Source: Rhodanobacter denitrificans (GTDB lineage Bacteria > Pseudomonadota > Gammaproteobacteria > Xanthomonadales > Rhodanobacteraceae). Taken from it: DNA of 64,000 nt. The position numbers were made by a program, and so were the translations under genes. This document shows positions 56,866 through 64,000 of the stretch, one piece after another. The notes beneath the pieces were generated by a model. The model worked only from the letters and a program-made list of their open reading frames with translations, ran no database searches and was not told the DNA's origin. Every line of letters begins with the position of its first letter. Position 1 is the first letter of the stretch. The stretch covers positions 124,001 to 188,000 of the forward strand of contig QFPO01000007.1 of assembly GCA_003241385.1 (NCBI GenBank), given 5' to 3'.

Positions 56866-59706
56866 TCAGCGTAGCACCTTGCCGTCGGCGTCGATGACCT
56901 TGACCTCGCCGAGCTTCAGGTCGCGGACAGGCTGCTCGATCTTCGACAGATCGCCGACGATGACCCAGGTCAGCGCATCGGCGCGGTACAGCGCCTTGGC
57001 GGTCGCCTGCACCTGGGCGTCGTCGAGGCCTTCGAGCTTGGCCTTGAGCGTCGGCACGTAGTCGTCCGGGCGGCCGTAGAGCTGGTTGCTCGCGAGCGCG
57101 CCGAGCACGCTGCTGGTCGCCTCGTAGGCGCCGGGCAGCGCACGCACGCGCTGTTCCTTGATCTTGCCGATCTCGGCGTCGGTCAGCGGCTTGTCGCCGG
57201 CGATCTGGCGCACTTCCTTGAGCACCTCGGCGGCCGACTCGGCGGTCTTGTCAGTCTGCACCGAGGCCACCATCATCAGCGGCCGCTGCCCGATCGCATC
57301 CTGGATGATGCTCGACGCGCCGTAGGCCCAGCGCTTGTCCTCGCGCAGGTTCATGTTGAGGCGCGAGGTGAACGTGCCGCCGAACGCACCGTTGGCGGTC
57401 TGCACCTGCAGGTAGTCCGGCGCGCGCGTCGACGGTGCGAGCAGGCCGGCCAGGATCAGCGACTGCGGCGAATCCTTGCGGTCGATCAGGAACACGCGCG
57501 GCTTGGACTGCGCCGCCACCTCGGCGACGTTCTTCTTCGGCACCGCGCCGGCCGGCGCCTGCCAGTCGCCGAACACGCGATCGAGCTGCGGAATGATCGC
57601 TTCGAGCGTCGTGTCGCCGGCGACCAGGATGCGCGCGTTGTCGGGGCGGTAGAAGTCGCGGTGGAACGCGGCGAGATCCTCGGCCGTCAGCGCGCCGATC
57701 GCCGCCTCGGTGCCGCTGCCGGTGAACGGGATGCCGTAGGCGTGGCCGTTGCCGTACAGCAGCGGCGGCAGCGTGCGCATCGCCAGGCTGTTGGGCTGCG
57801 TCTTCTCCTGCGCGATGCCGGCCAGCCACTGCGCGCGGATGCGGTCGATGTCGGTCTGGCGGAACGCCGGATTGCGCACGACGTCGGCGAACAGCGCGAG
57901 CGAGGGCTCGAGCTGGTCGTTGAGCGCATTGAGGCCGATCGACGAGCTGTCCAGGCCGGCCCCGCCGCCGATGCGCGCGCCCAGGCGCTCCTTGCGCTTG
58001 GCGATCTCGACCGAGTCGAGCGTACGCGTGCCCTCGTCGAGCATCGCCGCGGTGAAGCTGGCGGTGCCGAGCTTGCGTCCGAGATCGGCGGCATAGCCGG
58101 CATCGAACTGCAGCTGGATCTGCGTGACCGGAATCGTGTGGCGCTCGGCCAGGATCACCTCGATGCCGTTCTTGAGCTTGCCGCGCTGCACCTTCGGGAA
58201 GCTCAGGTCCGGGAACGTCGTGACCTGCGGCAGGCCCTGGCTGCGGTCGACCGTCGAGGCCACCGTGCGGAACTCGCCGGCCGGCGCGCGCACCGCGGCC
58301 GGCTTGCCGTCGGCGGCCGGCAGGCCCTTGACCGCCGCGTCCTCGGCGGCGAGGTCGGTGTCCGGCTTGGCCGGCAGCACGGTCAGCGTGTAGTCGCCGC
58401 GCGCGAGCCAGCGGCCGGCCGCGGCCTTGACGCTGTCGGCCGTCGCCGCGCCGATGCGCGCCAGGTCGGTCTTGTAGGCGGCCGGATCGCCGCGGTAGAC
58501 CTGGCCCTCGGCCAGGATCGTCGCCTTGCCGCCGAAGCCGCCGACCTTCTCGAGGCCGCGCACGAAGCTCGAGGTGACGCCGGTCTTGGCGCGCGCGAGC
58601 TCGTCCTCGGTCGGACCCTCGGCCAGGAACCTGGCCCATTCCTCGGCGACGACGGCTTCGACCCGGGCGGGCTCGACGCCGTTCTTGACGTCGGCGCTCA
58701 GCACGAACAGACCGGCGAGATTGAAGGTCTGCGCGCTGACCGAGACGTCGTCGACCAGCTTGTCCTGGTAGACCAGGCGCTGGTACAGCCGCGAGGTCTT
58801 GCCGCCGCCGAGCGCGGAGGCGGCCAGCTCGAGCAGCGGCGCGTCGGCGTCGGCCAGTCCCGGCGTGTTCCAGCTGCGGTAGACGCGCGTCTGCGCGACG
58901 TGGTCGTGCTGGATGCCACGCGTGGACGCCGAGCGCGGCGCGGTCCACGGCTGCTGGCGCGGCACCGGCTGGCCCGGCGGAATGTCGCCGAAGAACTTCA
59001 GCGCCTTCTCGCGCGCGATCTCCGGCGTGATGTCGCCGGCCATGACCAGCGTGGTGTTGGTCGCGCCGTAGTAGTCGCGGAACCACTGCTTGACGTCGTC
59101 GAGCGAGGCCGCCTCCAGATCGGCCATCGAGCCGATCGTGGTGTGCTGGTACGGGTGATTGGCCGGGAACGAGTTCAGCAGCAGATTCTCGTAGACGCGG
59201 CCGTACGGGCGGTTCTCGCCCTGGCGCTTCTCGTTCTGCACGACGCCGCGCTGGGTGTCGAGCTCGGCCTGTCCGATCGCACCGAGCAGGTGGCCCATGC
59301 GGTCCGACTCCATCCACAGCGCCATGTCGAGCGCGGTGGTCGGCACGGTCTGGAAGTAGTTGGTGCGGTCGAACCAGGTCGTGCCGTTCATGTCGGTCGC
59401 GCCGACGCGTTCGAACGGTTCGAAATAGGTGCCCTTGCGATGCTCGGAGCCCGAGAACATCAGGTGCTCGAACAGATGCGCGAAACCGGTCTTGCCGGCC
59501 GGCTCGTCGGCCGAGCCGACGTGATACCAGACGCTGACCGCGACGACCGGTGCCTTGTGGTCCTCGGTGACGACGACGGTCAGGCCGTTGGGCAGCGTGA
59601 AGCGGGTGTAGGGGATGTCGATCACATCGGTCACCGGGCTAGCGGACGCGGCGAGGCTCGCCGCCAGCAGACCGGCGACGATGGCGGGGCGAAACGGTTT
59701 GAGCAT
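56866..59706 (-). CDS. Periplasmic M16 zinc metallopeptidase, double-length
   Basis: A 946-residue pitrilysin-family protein with a signal peptide (AIVAGLLAASLAASASP). The N-terminal half has the zinc motif HLFEHLMF (HxxEH) and the third ligand region RGVVQNEKRQGENRP. The C-terminal half lacks a zinc site but has the Arg/Tyr substrate element LREDKRWAYGASS. Both M16 halves are in one chain, as in pitrilysin; many relatives have two genes. It is expected to degrade peptides in the periplasm. AAGGA lies seven bases before the ATG at 59706. Confidence 0.92.
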   Translation of the reverse strand: MLKPFRPAIVAGLLAASLAASASPVTDVIDIPYTRFTLPNGLTVVVTEDHKAPVVAVSVWYHVGSADEPAGKTGFAHLFEHLMFSGSEHRKGTYFEPFERVGATDMNGTTWFDRTNYFQTVPTTALDMALWMESDRMGHLLGAIGQAELDTQRGVVQNEKRQGENRPYGRVYENLLLNSFPANHPYQHTTIGSMADLEAASLDDVKQWFRDYYGATNTTLVMAGDITPEIAREKALKFFGDIPPGQPVPRQQPWTAPRSASTRGIQHDHVAQTRVYRSWNTPGLADADAPLLELAASALGGGKTSRLYQRLVYQDKLVDDVSVSAQTFNLAGLFVLSADVKNGVEPARVEAVVAEEWARFLAEGPTEDELARAKTGVTSSFVRGLEKVGGFGGKATILAEGQVYRGDPAAYKTDLARIGAATADSVKAAAGRWLARGDYTLTVLPAKPDTDLAAEDAAVKGLPAADGKPAAVRAPAGEFRTVASTVDRSQGLPQVTTFPDLSFPKVQRGKLKNGIEVILAERHTIPVTQIQLQFDAGYAADLGRKLGTASFTAAMLDEGTRTLDSVEIAKRKERLGARIGGGAGLDSSSIGLNALNDQLEPSLALFADVVRNPAFRQTDIDRIRAQWLAGIAQEKTQPNSLAMRTLPPLLYGNGHAYGIPFTGSGTEAAIGALTAEDLAAFHRDFYRPDNARILVAGDTTLEAIIPQLDRVFGDWQAPAGAVPKKNVAEVAAQSKPRVFLIDRKDSPQSLILAGLLAPSTRAPDYLQVQTANGAFGGTFTSRLNMNLREDKRWAYGASSIIQDAIGQRPLMMVASVQTDKTAESAAEVLKEVRQIAGDKPLTDAEIGKIKEQRVRALPGAYEATSSVLGALASNQLYGRPDDYVPTLKAKLEGLDDAQVQATAKALYRADALTWVIVGDLSKIEQPVRDLKLGEVKVIDADGKVLR

Positions 59707-59930
59707 GAAGGGATCCTTTCGAGGTGTCGCGATCGCGGCAGGTGTCGGCCGGGATGGCGGTCGGTCGGGTCGCCGGACACGGCGGGCCGCGGGAGGCGCA
59801 GATGGTACCGGATCGACCACGGCGCGCCGCCGCGAGTTCGCCGCGCGGTGTGTCCGCGGGCGGCGTCGGGCTGTCCGTGCGGCCGGTCGCGGTCGTGAAA
59901 GCGGACAGATCGCGCTCCGAGCAGACTAAT

Positions 59931-59943
59931 AATCAATTGTTTT
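59931..59943. promoter_or_regulatory. IHF-like site upstream of the sigma-54 promoter
   Basis: AATCAATTGTTTT matches the IHF consensus WATCAANNNNTTR at all but the last position. It sits in a short AT-rich island about 20 bases upstream of the sigma-54 -24 element, where DNA bending by IHF commonly assists activator contact. Confidence 0.4.
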
Positions 59944-59958
59944 ATAAGTATTTATTGG

Positions 59959-59976
59959 TTGGCACGCCTATTGCTT
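59959..59976 (+). promoter_or_regulatory. Sigma-54 (RpoN) promoter of the small peptide gene
   Basis: TTGGCACG-CCTA-TTGCTT matches the sigma-54 consensus TGGCACG-N4-TTGCW at every position. The -24 GG is at 59961-59962 and the -12 GC at 59973-59974, the required 10-base interval. Transcription would start near 59986, giving a leader of about 40 bases. The rest of the 319-base gap back to the M16 gene holds no coding frame. Confidence 0.8.
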
Positions 59977-60025
59977 AATAAGACATGCGGGCAGCAGCCC
60001 GATACCCCGAGAAAGGAGAGACACC

Positions 60026-60175
60026 ATGAAAACCGAAATGATCGTTCTGCGCGGCCTGTTCGTGATCACGATGGCCACCGTCGTCGCCGGCTTCGGCAGC
60101 TTCGTGCGCTCGATCGACACCACGCCGGTGCAGATCGCGCAGACCACGACCGCGACCACCGCGCATGCCGGCTGA
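60026..60175 (+). CDS. 49-residue predicted membrane or exported peptide under sigma-54 control
   Basis: The frame begins MKTEMIVLRGLFVITMATVV and continues AGFGSFVRSIDTTPVQIAQ to a Thr/Ala-rich end (TTTATTAHAG). It has one hydrophobic segment (about residues 6-24), so it is either a single-span membrane peptide or a short exported peptide. The ribosome-binding site is excellent: GAAAGGAGAG with AGGAG seven bases before the ATG. A 5-base hairpin (59988-60001) lies at the expected 5' end of the transcript. A perfect hairpin follows the gene. I do not recognise the family. Confidence 0.75.
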   Translation: MKTEMIVLRGLFVITMATVVAGFGSFVRSIDTTPVQIAQTTTATTAHAG

Positions 60176-60250
60176 GCGCAGCGAGCGTTCGCCGATGGCG
60201 ACGATCGCCGCGTGCACCTGCACGCCTGTCCCGATGGTTCGTACCCGGAC

Positions 60251-60276
60251 GCGGCGCCGCGTCGATGCGGCGCCGC
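60251..60276 (+). terminator. Hairpin after the small peptide gene
   Basis: GCGGCGCCGC is repeated around a 6-base loop (60251-60260 and 60267-60276) and pairs perfectly over 10 bases. It lies between the peptide gene and trmL and probably ends the short sigma-54 transcript, although a U-tract is absent. Confidence 0.45.
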
Positions 60277-60314
60277 CCACGCGGTGCTGATGTTCGCTGA
60301 CGCATAATGCGTCG

Positions 60315-60785
60315 GTGCTGCACGTCCTGCTCTACCAGCCCGAGATTCCGCCCAATACCGGCAACGTGATCCGGCTGTGCGCCAATACCGGCGCGACCCT
60401 GCATCTGATCCGGCCGCTCGGCTACGCGCTCGACGACGCCAAGCTGCGTCGCGCAGGCCTGGATTATCACGAATACGCCGCTCTCGCCGTCCACGACGAC
60501 CTCGACGCCTGCCTGGCCGCGATCGCACCGGCGCGCCTGCTGGCGCTGTCGACGCGCGGCCGCCGCCGCTACGACGCGGTCGACTATCGGGCCGGCGACG
60601 CGGTGCTGTTCGGTCCGGAGACGCGCGGCCTGCCGCAGGCCGTGCTCGACGCAGTGCCGGCCGAGCAGCGGCTGCGCCTGCCGATGCGGCCCGGCAATCG
60701 CAGCCTCAACCTGTCCAATGCGGTCGCCGTCGTCGTCTACGAGGCGTGGCGGCAGCTCGGGTTCGCGGGCGCGGCCGAGGCCTGA
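60315..60785 (+). CDS. trmL: tRNA (cytidine/uridine(34)-2'-O)-methyltransferase
   Basis: A 156-residue SPOUT methyltransferase of TrmL length. The opening VLLYQPEIPPNTGNVIRLCA, the mid LIRPLGYALDDAKLRRAGLD, and the knot region LFGPETRGLP with RSLNLSNAVAVVVYEAWRQ are diagnostic. It 2'-O-methylates the wobble base of tRNA-Leu isoacceptors. The start is GTG at 60315. It converges on gpsA. Confidence 0.95.
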   Translation: MLHVLLYQPEIPPNTGNVIRLCANTGATLHLIRPLGYALDDAKLRRAGLDYHEYAALAVHDDLDACLAAIAPARLLALSTRGRRRYDAVDYRAGDAVLFGPETRGLPQAVLDAVPAEQRLRLPMRPGNRSLNLSNAVAVVVYEAWRQLGFAGAAEA

Positions 60786-60800
60786 CGCGCGCCCGCGCGC

Positions 60801-61808
60801 TCAGATCGGGAATTCCGGCTTCTGCTCGCGCGCCAGCAGGGCGCGCATGCCCTCCTCGGGCGTGATCTGGCCGTGCAGCACGCGCTGCACACCTTCGCTG
60901 ATCGGCAGGTCCACCGCGTGCTGGCGCGCCAGGCGCATGACCGCATCGACGGTGACGATCGATTCGACGACCTGGCCGATCTGCTGCACCGCCTCGGCGA
61001 TCGGCACGCCGCGGCCGAGCGCGAGGCCAAGCCGCCGGTTGCGCGACAGGTCGCCGGTGCAGGTCAGCACCAGGTCGCCGAGGCCGGACAGGCCCATCAG
61101 GGTCTCCGCGCGCGCGCCGAGCGCACCGCCGAGGCGCAGCATCTCGCTCATGCCGCGCGTGATCAGGCCGGCGCGGGCGTTGAGTCCCAGCTGCATGCCG
61201 TCGGCGACGCCGGTCGCCACGGCCAGCACGTTCTTCATCGCACCGCCCAGCTCGGCGCCGAGCACGTCGGCGCCGGTGTAGGCGCGCAGCAGCGGCGAGT
61301 GCAGCAGCTGCGCGATCGTCTGCGCATAGGCCGGATCGTCCGAATGCACGGTCACCGCGGTCGGCAGGCCGCGCGCGACCTCGTGCGCGAATGACGGACC
61401 GGTGACGACGGCGGCCGGGTGCGCCGGAAAGCGCTCGGCGACCAGCTCGTGCAGGAACCGGCCCGAGGCCGGGTCGAAACCCTTGGTCGCCCAGACGATG
61501 CCGGCGCCCGGTGCAACCCATGGTGCGATCTGGTCGAGCGTCTCGGCGAATGCATGGCTCGGCACGACGACCAGCACCGTGCCGGCATCGCGCACGGTGG
61601 TCTGGAGCGCCGAGGACAGCTGCAGGCCGTCCGGGAACGGCAGGTCCGGCAGGTAGCGCGCATTGGTGCGCGTCGTCGCCATCTCGACGACGGCTGCGGC
61701 CGAACGGCCCCACAGCGTCGTCGGTACCTCGTTTCGCGCGAGCAGCACGGCCAAGGCCGTGCCCCAGGAGCCGGCCCCGATGACCGCGACCGGCGTGGTA
61801 TCGCTCAT
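60801..61808 (-). CDS. gpsA: NAD(P)-dependent glycerol-3-phosphate dehydrogenase
   Basis: A 335-residue GpsA. The dinucleotide motif is VIGAGSWGTALAVLLA, followed by VTGPSFAHEVARGLPTAV, catalytic lysine in GAMKNVLAVATGVADG, and LSGLGDLVLTCTGDLSRNR. It makes sn-glycerol-3-phosphate for phospholipids. It follows secB by seven bases, the normal gammaproteobacterial order. Confidence 0.97.
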   Translation of the reverse strand: MSDTTPVAVIGAGSWGTALAVLLARNEVPTTLWGRSAAAVVEMATTRTNARYLPDLPFPDGLQLSSALQTTVRDAGTVLVVVPSHAFAETLDQIAPWVAPGAGIVWATKGFDPASGRFLHELVAERFPAHPAAVVTGPSFAHEVARGLPTAVTVHSDDPAYAQTIAQLLHSPLLRAYTGADVLGAELGGAMKNVLAVATGVADGMQLGLNARAGLITRGMSEMLRLGGALGARAETLMGLSGLGDLVLTCTGDLSRNRRLGLALGRGVPIAEAVQQIGQVVESIVTVDAVMRLARQHAVDLPISEGVQRVLHGQITPEEGMRALLAREQKPEFPI

Positions 61809-61815
61809 CGTGCGA

Positions 61816-62319
61816 TCAGGCGTTGAGGCCCTGGGTGGGCTGGTTGCCGCCTTCGGCGCGACGACGCAGCTGCTCGGCATAGAGCGCCTCGAAGTTGATC
61901 GGCTGCAGCAGGAACGGCGGGAAGCCGCCGTTCTGCACGAGGTCGGAGACGACCTGGCGCGCATACGGGAACAGCGTGTTCGGGCAGTAGGTCGAGAGCA
62001 CCGCCTCGCGCGAGGCGTCGTCGAAACCGGTCAGACCGAAGATGCCGGCCTGCTGGACTTCGGCCAGATAAGCCGTCTTGTCCTCGACCTTGCAGGTCAC
62101 GGTCGCGCCGAGCACGACTTCGAACACGCCGTCGCCGAGCTGGTTGACACGCTGGCTGAGGTTGAGCTCGATGTTCGGCTGCCCCTGCTGCTGGAAGATG
62201 TGCGGTGCATTCGGCGCCTCGAACGAGGCGTCCTTGATGTAGATGCGCTGCAGGTTGAGCTGGGCGCCGCCCTGCGGCTGCGCTGCGCCGTTGGCCGCGC
62301 CGTCGATGTTCTCTGCCAT
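61816..62319 (-). CDS. secB: Protein-export chaperone SecB
   Basis: A 167-residue SecB with the typical opening of the fold (LQRIYIKDASFEAPNAPHIF), VFEVVLGATVTC, AGIFGLTGF and CPNTLFPYARQVVSDLVQ followed by FPPFLLQPINFEALY. It holds preproteins unfolded for SecA. GGAG lies six bases before the ATG. The N-terminal 20 residues are Ala/Gly/Gln-rich and not conserved. Confidence 0.97.
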   Translation of the reverse strand: MAENIDGAANGAAQPQGGAQLNLQRIYIKDASFEAPNAPHIFQQQGQPNIELNLSQRVNQLGDGVFEVVLGATVTCKVEDKTAYLAEVQQAGIFGLTGFDDASREAVLSTYCPNTLFPYARQVVSDLVQNGGFPPFLLQPINFEALYAEQLRRRAEGGNQPTQGLNA

Positions 62320-62352
62320 GTGGTGCTCCGGAAGCTGTTGCGAGGAGAAAAA

Positions 62353-62380
62353 GGGGGATTGAAGCTGGGGGAATGAAGCT
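62353..62380. repeat. Tandem 14-base repeat in the secB leader
   Basis: GGGGGATTGAAGCT (62353-62366) is followed directly by GGGGGAATGAAGCT (62367-62380), differing at one base, then by a third G-run (GGGGGGAAAAGATT). On the secB transcript strand this reads as C-runs within the leader. The surrounding 62320-62618 gap (about 300 bases) contains no gene I can support and presumably holds the secB-gpsA promoter. Confidence 0.6.
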
Positions 62381-62618
62381 ACGGGGGGAAAAGATTCGGG
62401 ATTATTCCACGCCGCCCCGATCGACGCACCCTCGATGCCGGCACGGGCGCCGCGGAACGATCCCCGGTCCGGCGCCGCTCAGCGGCATCGCCGGCCGGAC
62501 GCGCGTCGAATGGCCTGTGCCGATGCGTGACCCGCGCAGCCGGTCCGCCGTCGCCGGCACGGCCGATGCACAGCAGGCGCCCGTCATTCGATGGTGACGG
62601 TCGGCCGCCGATCAAGCC

Positions 62619-63068
62619 TCAGCCGGTCGCGCGGCCCTTGACGACCGGCATCTGCGCTTCGATCCAGGCGCCGAGGCCGCCGTCGAGCCAGTACACCTGC
62701 TTGAAGCCGGCCTTGACGAGCTTGCGCGCCGCCTGCGCCGAGGCCTGGCCGGTCTTGCAGACCAGCGCGACCGGCCGCTCGCGCGCCTTCGCCAGCTCCT
62801 TGCCGTCCGGATCGAGCTGGCTCGGCGGCAGGTGGCGCGCGCCGGGAACGTGGCCCTTCTCGTAGTCCTGCACGCTGGACACGTCGATCAGCAGGGGACT
62901 TTCGCGATTGATCAGCTGCGTCAGCCCCGCCGGCGTCAGCGCGCGATAGCCGCGCGTGAAGCGGTTGACCTCGGTGACGATCAGCGCGACGAGCACGCCG
63001 ATGAAGCCGAACGAGAGCAGCGGATGGTGGCTGATGAACTCCGGAAGACGGGCGAGGATTTCGGACAC
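62619..63068 (-). CDS. Membrane-anchored rhodanese-like sulfurtransferase (YibN type)
   Basis: A 149-residue protein: an N-terminal membrane helix (LLSFGFIGVLVALIVTEV) followed by a rhodanese domain with LLIDVSSVQDYEKGHVPGA, the active-site Cys in ALVCKTGQASAQAARKL and LDGGLGAW. YibN-like genes commonly precede secB, as here. The start is GTG at 63068; longer upstream translation is Arg/Ala-rich and not family-like. Confidence 0.88.
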   Translation of the reverse strand: MSEILARLPEFISHHPLLSFGFIGVLVALIVTEVNRFTRGYRALTPAGLTQLINRESPLLIDVSSVQDYEKGHVPGARHLPPSQLDPDGKELAKARERPVALVCKTGQASAQAARKLVKAGFKQVYWLDGGLGAWIEAQMPVVKGRATG

Positions 63069-63295
63069 GACGGACGACCTGGGCGCGGCGCGGGGCGCCG
63101 GACGAGCGGCGGGCCGCGGATTATCGACGAGCCGGCGGCCGCCATGCAAAGCCGGCCGCCGCGCACGAGCGCGCCGCGCCGCGGCCGGTCGCGCGGTACG
63201 GGGACCTTCGCTGCGTGCCGCCGCGGCGTCGCACTGCGACGCCGCACCGCTCGCATCGGCATGGCATTGGCGCGATGCAGCATGGGACAATCCCG

Positions 63296-64000
63296 ATGCC
63301 ACGCCTCCTCGACGGTCTGATTCGCATGGCGATCGTGTCGGTCTTCGCGTTCATCCTGGTGCTGCTGGCGGTCGGCGCTCTGCTGCGCGTCTGGCGCCTG
63401 GTGTCCGATACGGCGCCCGAGACGCTCAACATCGTCGCGATCTACGTCTGCATGCCGGCGGCGATCCTGCTCAACGTGCCGCGGCTGTCGTTCGAGCGCG
63501 AGCTGATCGGCCTGATCGCGATTCCGTGGATCTGCCTGGCGGTCAGCATCGCGCTGGTGCTGGCGCTCTCGCGCCTGCTGCGCTGGGACCGGCCGAGCAC
63601 GGCCTGCCTGCTGATGGAGGTGCCGATGGGCAACACCGCCTTCATCGGCTACGCGCTGATCCCGGCGCTGGCCGGGCCTTCGGCGATGCGCTACGCGGTC
63701 GTCTACGACCAGTTCGGCACGTTCCTGATCCTGGCCAGCTTCGGCCTGTTCGTGCTGGCGCTGTACGGCGGCGGCACGCGGCCGACGGTCGGTGCGATCG
63801 TGCGGCGCGTGCTGCGTTTTCCGCCGTTCCTTGCGCTGATGCTCGGTCTGACCGTGATGCCGGCCGAGCTGCCGGTCGCGGTCGCACGGCCGCTGGAGAC
63901 GCTGTCCGGCGCGCTGTTGCCGATCGTCGTGATCGCGCTCGGCATGCAGCTGCGGCTGAAGCTGCCGCGGCACTACTTGGCGCCGCTCGGCATCGGCCTG
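63296..64000 (+). CDS. AEC-family (auxin efflux carrier-like) transporter, 3' end outside window
   Basis: The frame opens at ATG 63296 (MPRLLDGLIRMAIVSVFAFI) and is still open at the window edge, giving 235 residues. It has about seven hydrophobic helices. The AEC pattern includes YVCMPAAILLNVP, LLMEVPMGNTAFIGYALIPA, MRYAVVYDQFGTFL and LPIVVIALGMQLRLKLPRHY. AEC transporters move organic acids such as malate across the inner membrane. A later start at 63326 is possible. It is divergent from the rhodanese gene. Confidence 0.85.
   Translation, partial: MPRLLDGLIRMAIVSVFAFILVLLAVGALLRVWRLVSDTAPETLNIVAIYVCMPAAILLNVPRLSFERELIGLIAIPWICLAVSIALVLALSRLLRWDRPSTACLLMEVPMGNTAFIGYALIPALAGPSAMRYAVVYDQFGTFLILASFGLFVLALYGGGTRPTVGAIVRRVLRFPPFLALMLGLTVMPAELPVAVARPLETLSGALLPIVVIALGMQLRLKLPRHYLAPLGIGL

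Overview
The window is a GC-rich, densely coded chromosomal segment of a gammaproteobacterium. The gene content points to the Lysobacterales (Xanthomonadales), perhaps a Dokdonella-like member of the Rhodanobacteraceae. The markers are a secB-gpsA block next to a rhodanese gene, a ubiJ-ubiB pair, a glutaredoxin/HesB-like/rhodanese fusion of the kind I know from Xanthomonadaceae, an OleD-like reductase, many Ala/Arg-rich secreted proteins with short acidic-aromatic motifs, and an ECF sigma factor paired with a TPR Ser/Thr kinase. This assignment rests on remembered families, not on a search. No rRNA, tRNA, CRISPR array, transposase or phage gene was seen, so it reads as ordinary chromosome with several accessory modules.

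Bases 1-24.9 kb hold the end of a TPR regulator, a secreted HAF-repeat protein, rsgA, alaA with an SGNH hydrolase, a 0.5 kb noncoding region, an OmpA-domain envelope protein and the three-domain glutaredoxin fusion. A C25 (gingipain-like) cysteine peptidase follows, then a UbiA-family enzyme, a trans-sulfuration enzyme, two large polytopic membrane proteins resembling GT-C glycosyltransferases, and two methyltransferases. A NatAB-type ABC exporter coupled to an alpha/beta hydrolase closes this part.

Bases 24.9-38.4 kb carry the most distinctive modules. A small XRE regulator is sandwiched between two paralogous membrane proteins, with two palindromic operators on its promoter. A four-gene archaic (Csu-type) chaperone-usher pilus operon follows, then a ferredoxin-NADP reductase and the YadGH ABC exporter. 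Next comes a putative outer-membrane electron conduit: a decaheme MtrA/DmsE-type cytochrome, an MtrB/PioB porin and a diheme cytochrome c4.

Bases 38.4-53 kb contain an acyltransferase, arfB, yajQ, truC, a lipoprotein, and ubiB-ubiJ. A two-gene secreted jelly-roll/subtilisin operon is next to an ECF sigma/Ser-Thr kinase pair, followed by an OleD-like reductase.

Bases 53-64 kb contain a secreted esterase-like protein with a duplicated C-terminal module, a ketopantoate-reductase family gene, a DUF4156 lipoprotein and a large M16 peptidase. They also hold a 49-residue peptide gene behind an excellent sigma-54 promoter, then trmL, gpsA, secB, a membrane rhodanese, and the start of an AEC transporter that runs off the window.

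Many genes are translationally coupled by 4-base overlaps (ATGA, GTGA, TTGA), which fixed several non-ATG starts. Several gene ends are marked by long perfect GC hairpins without a clear U-tract.
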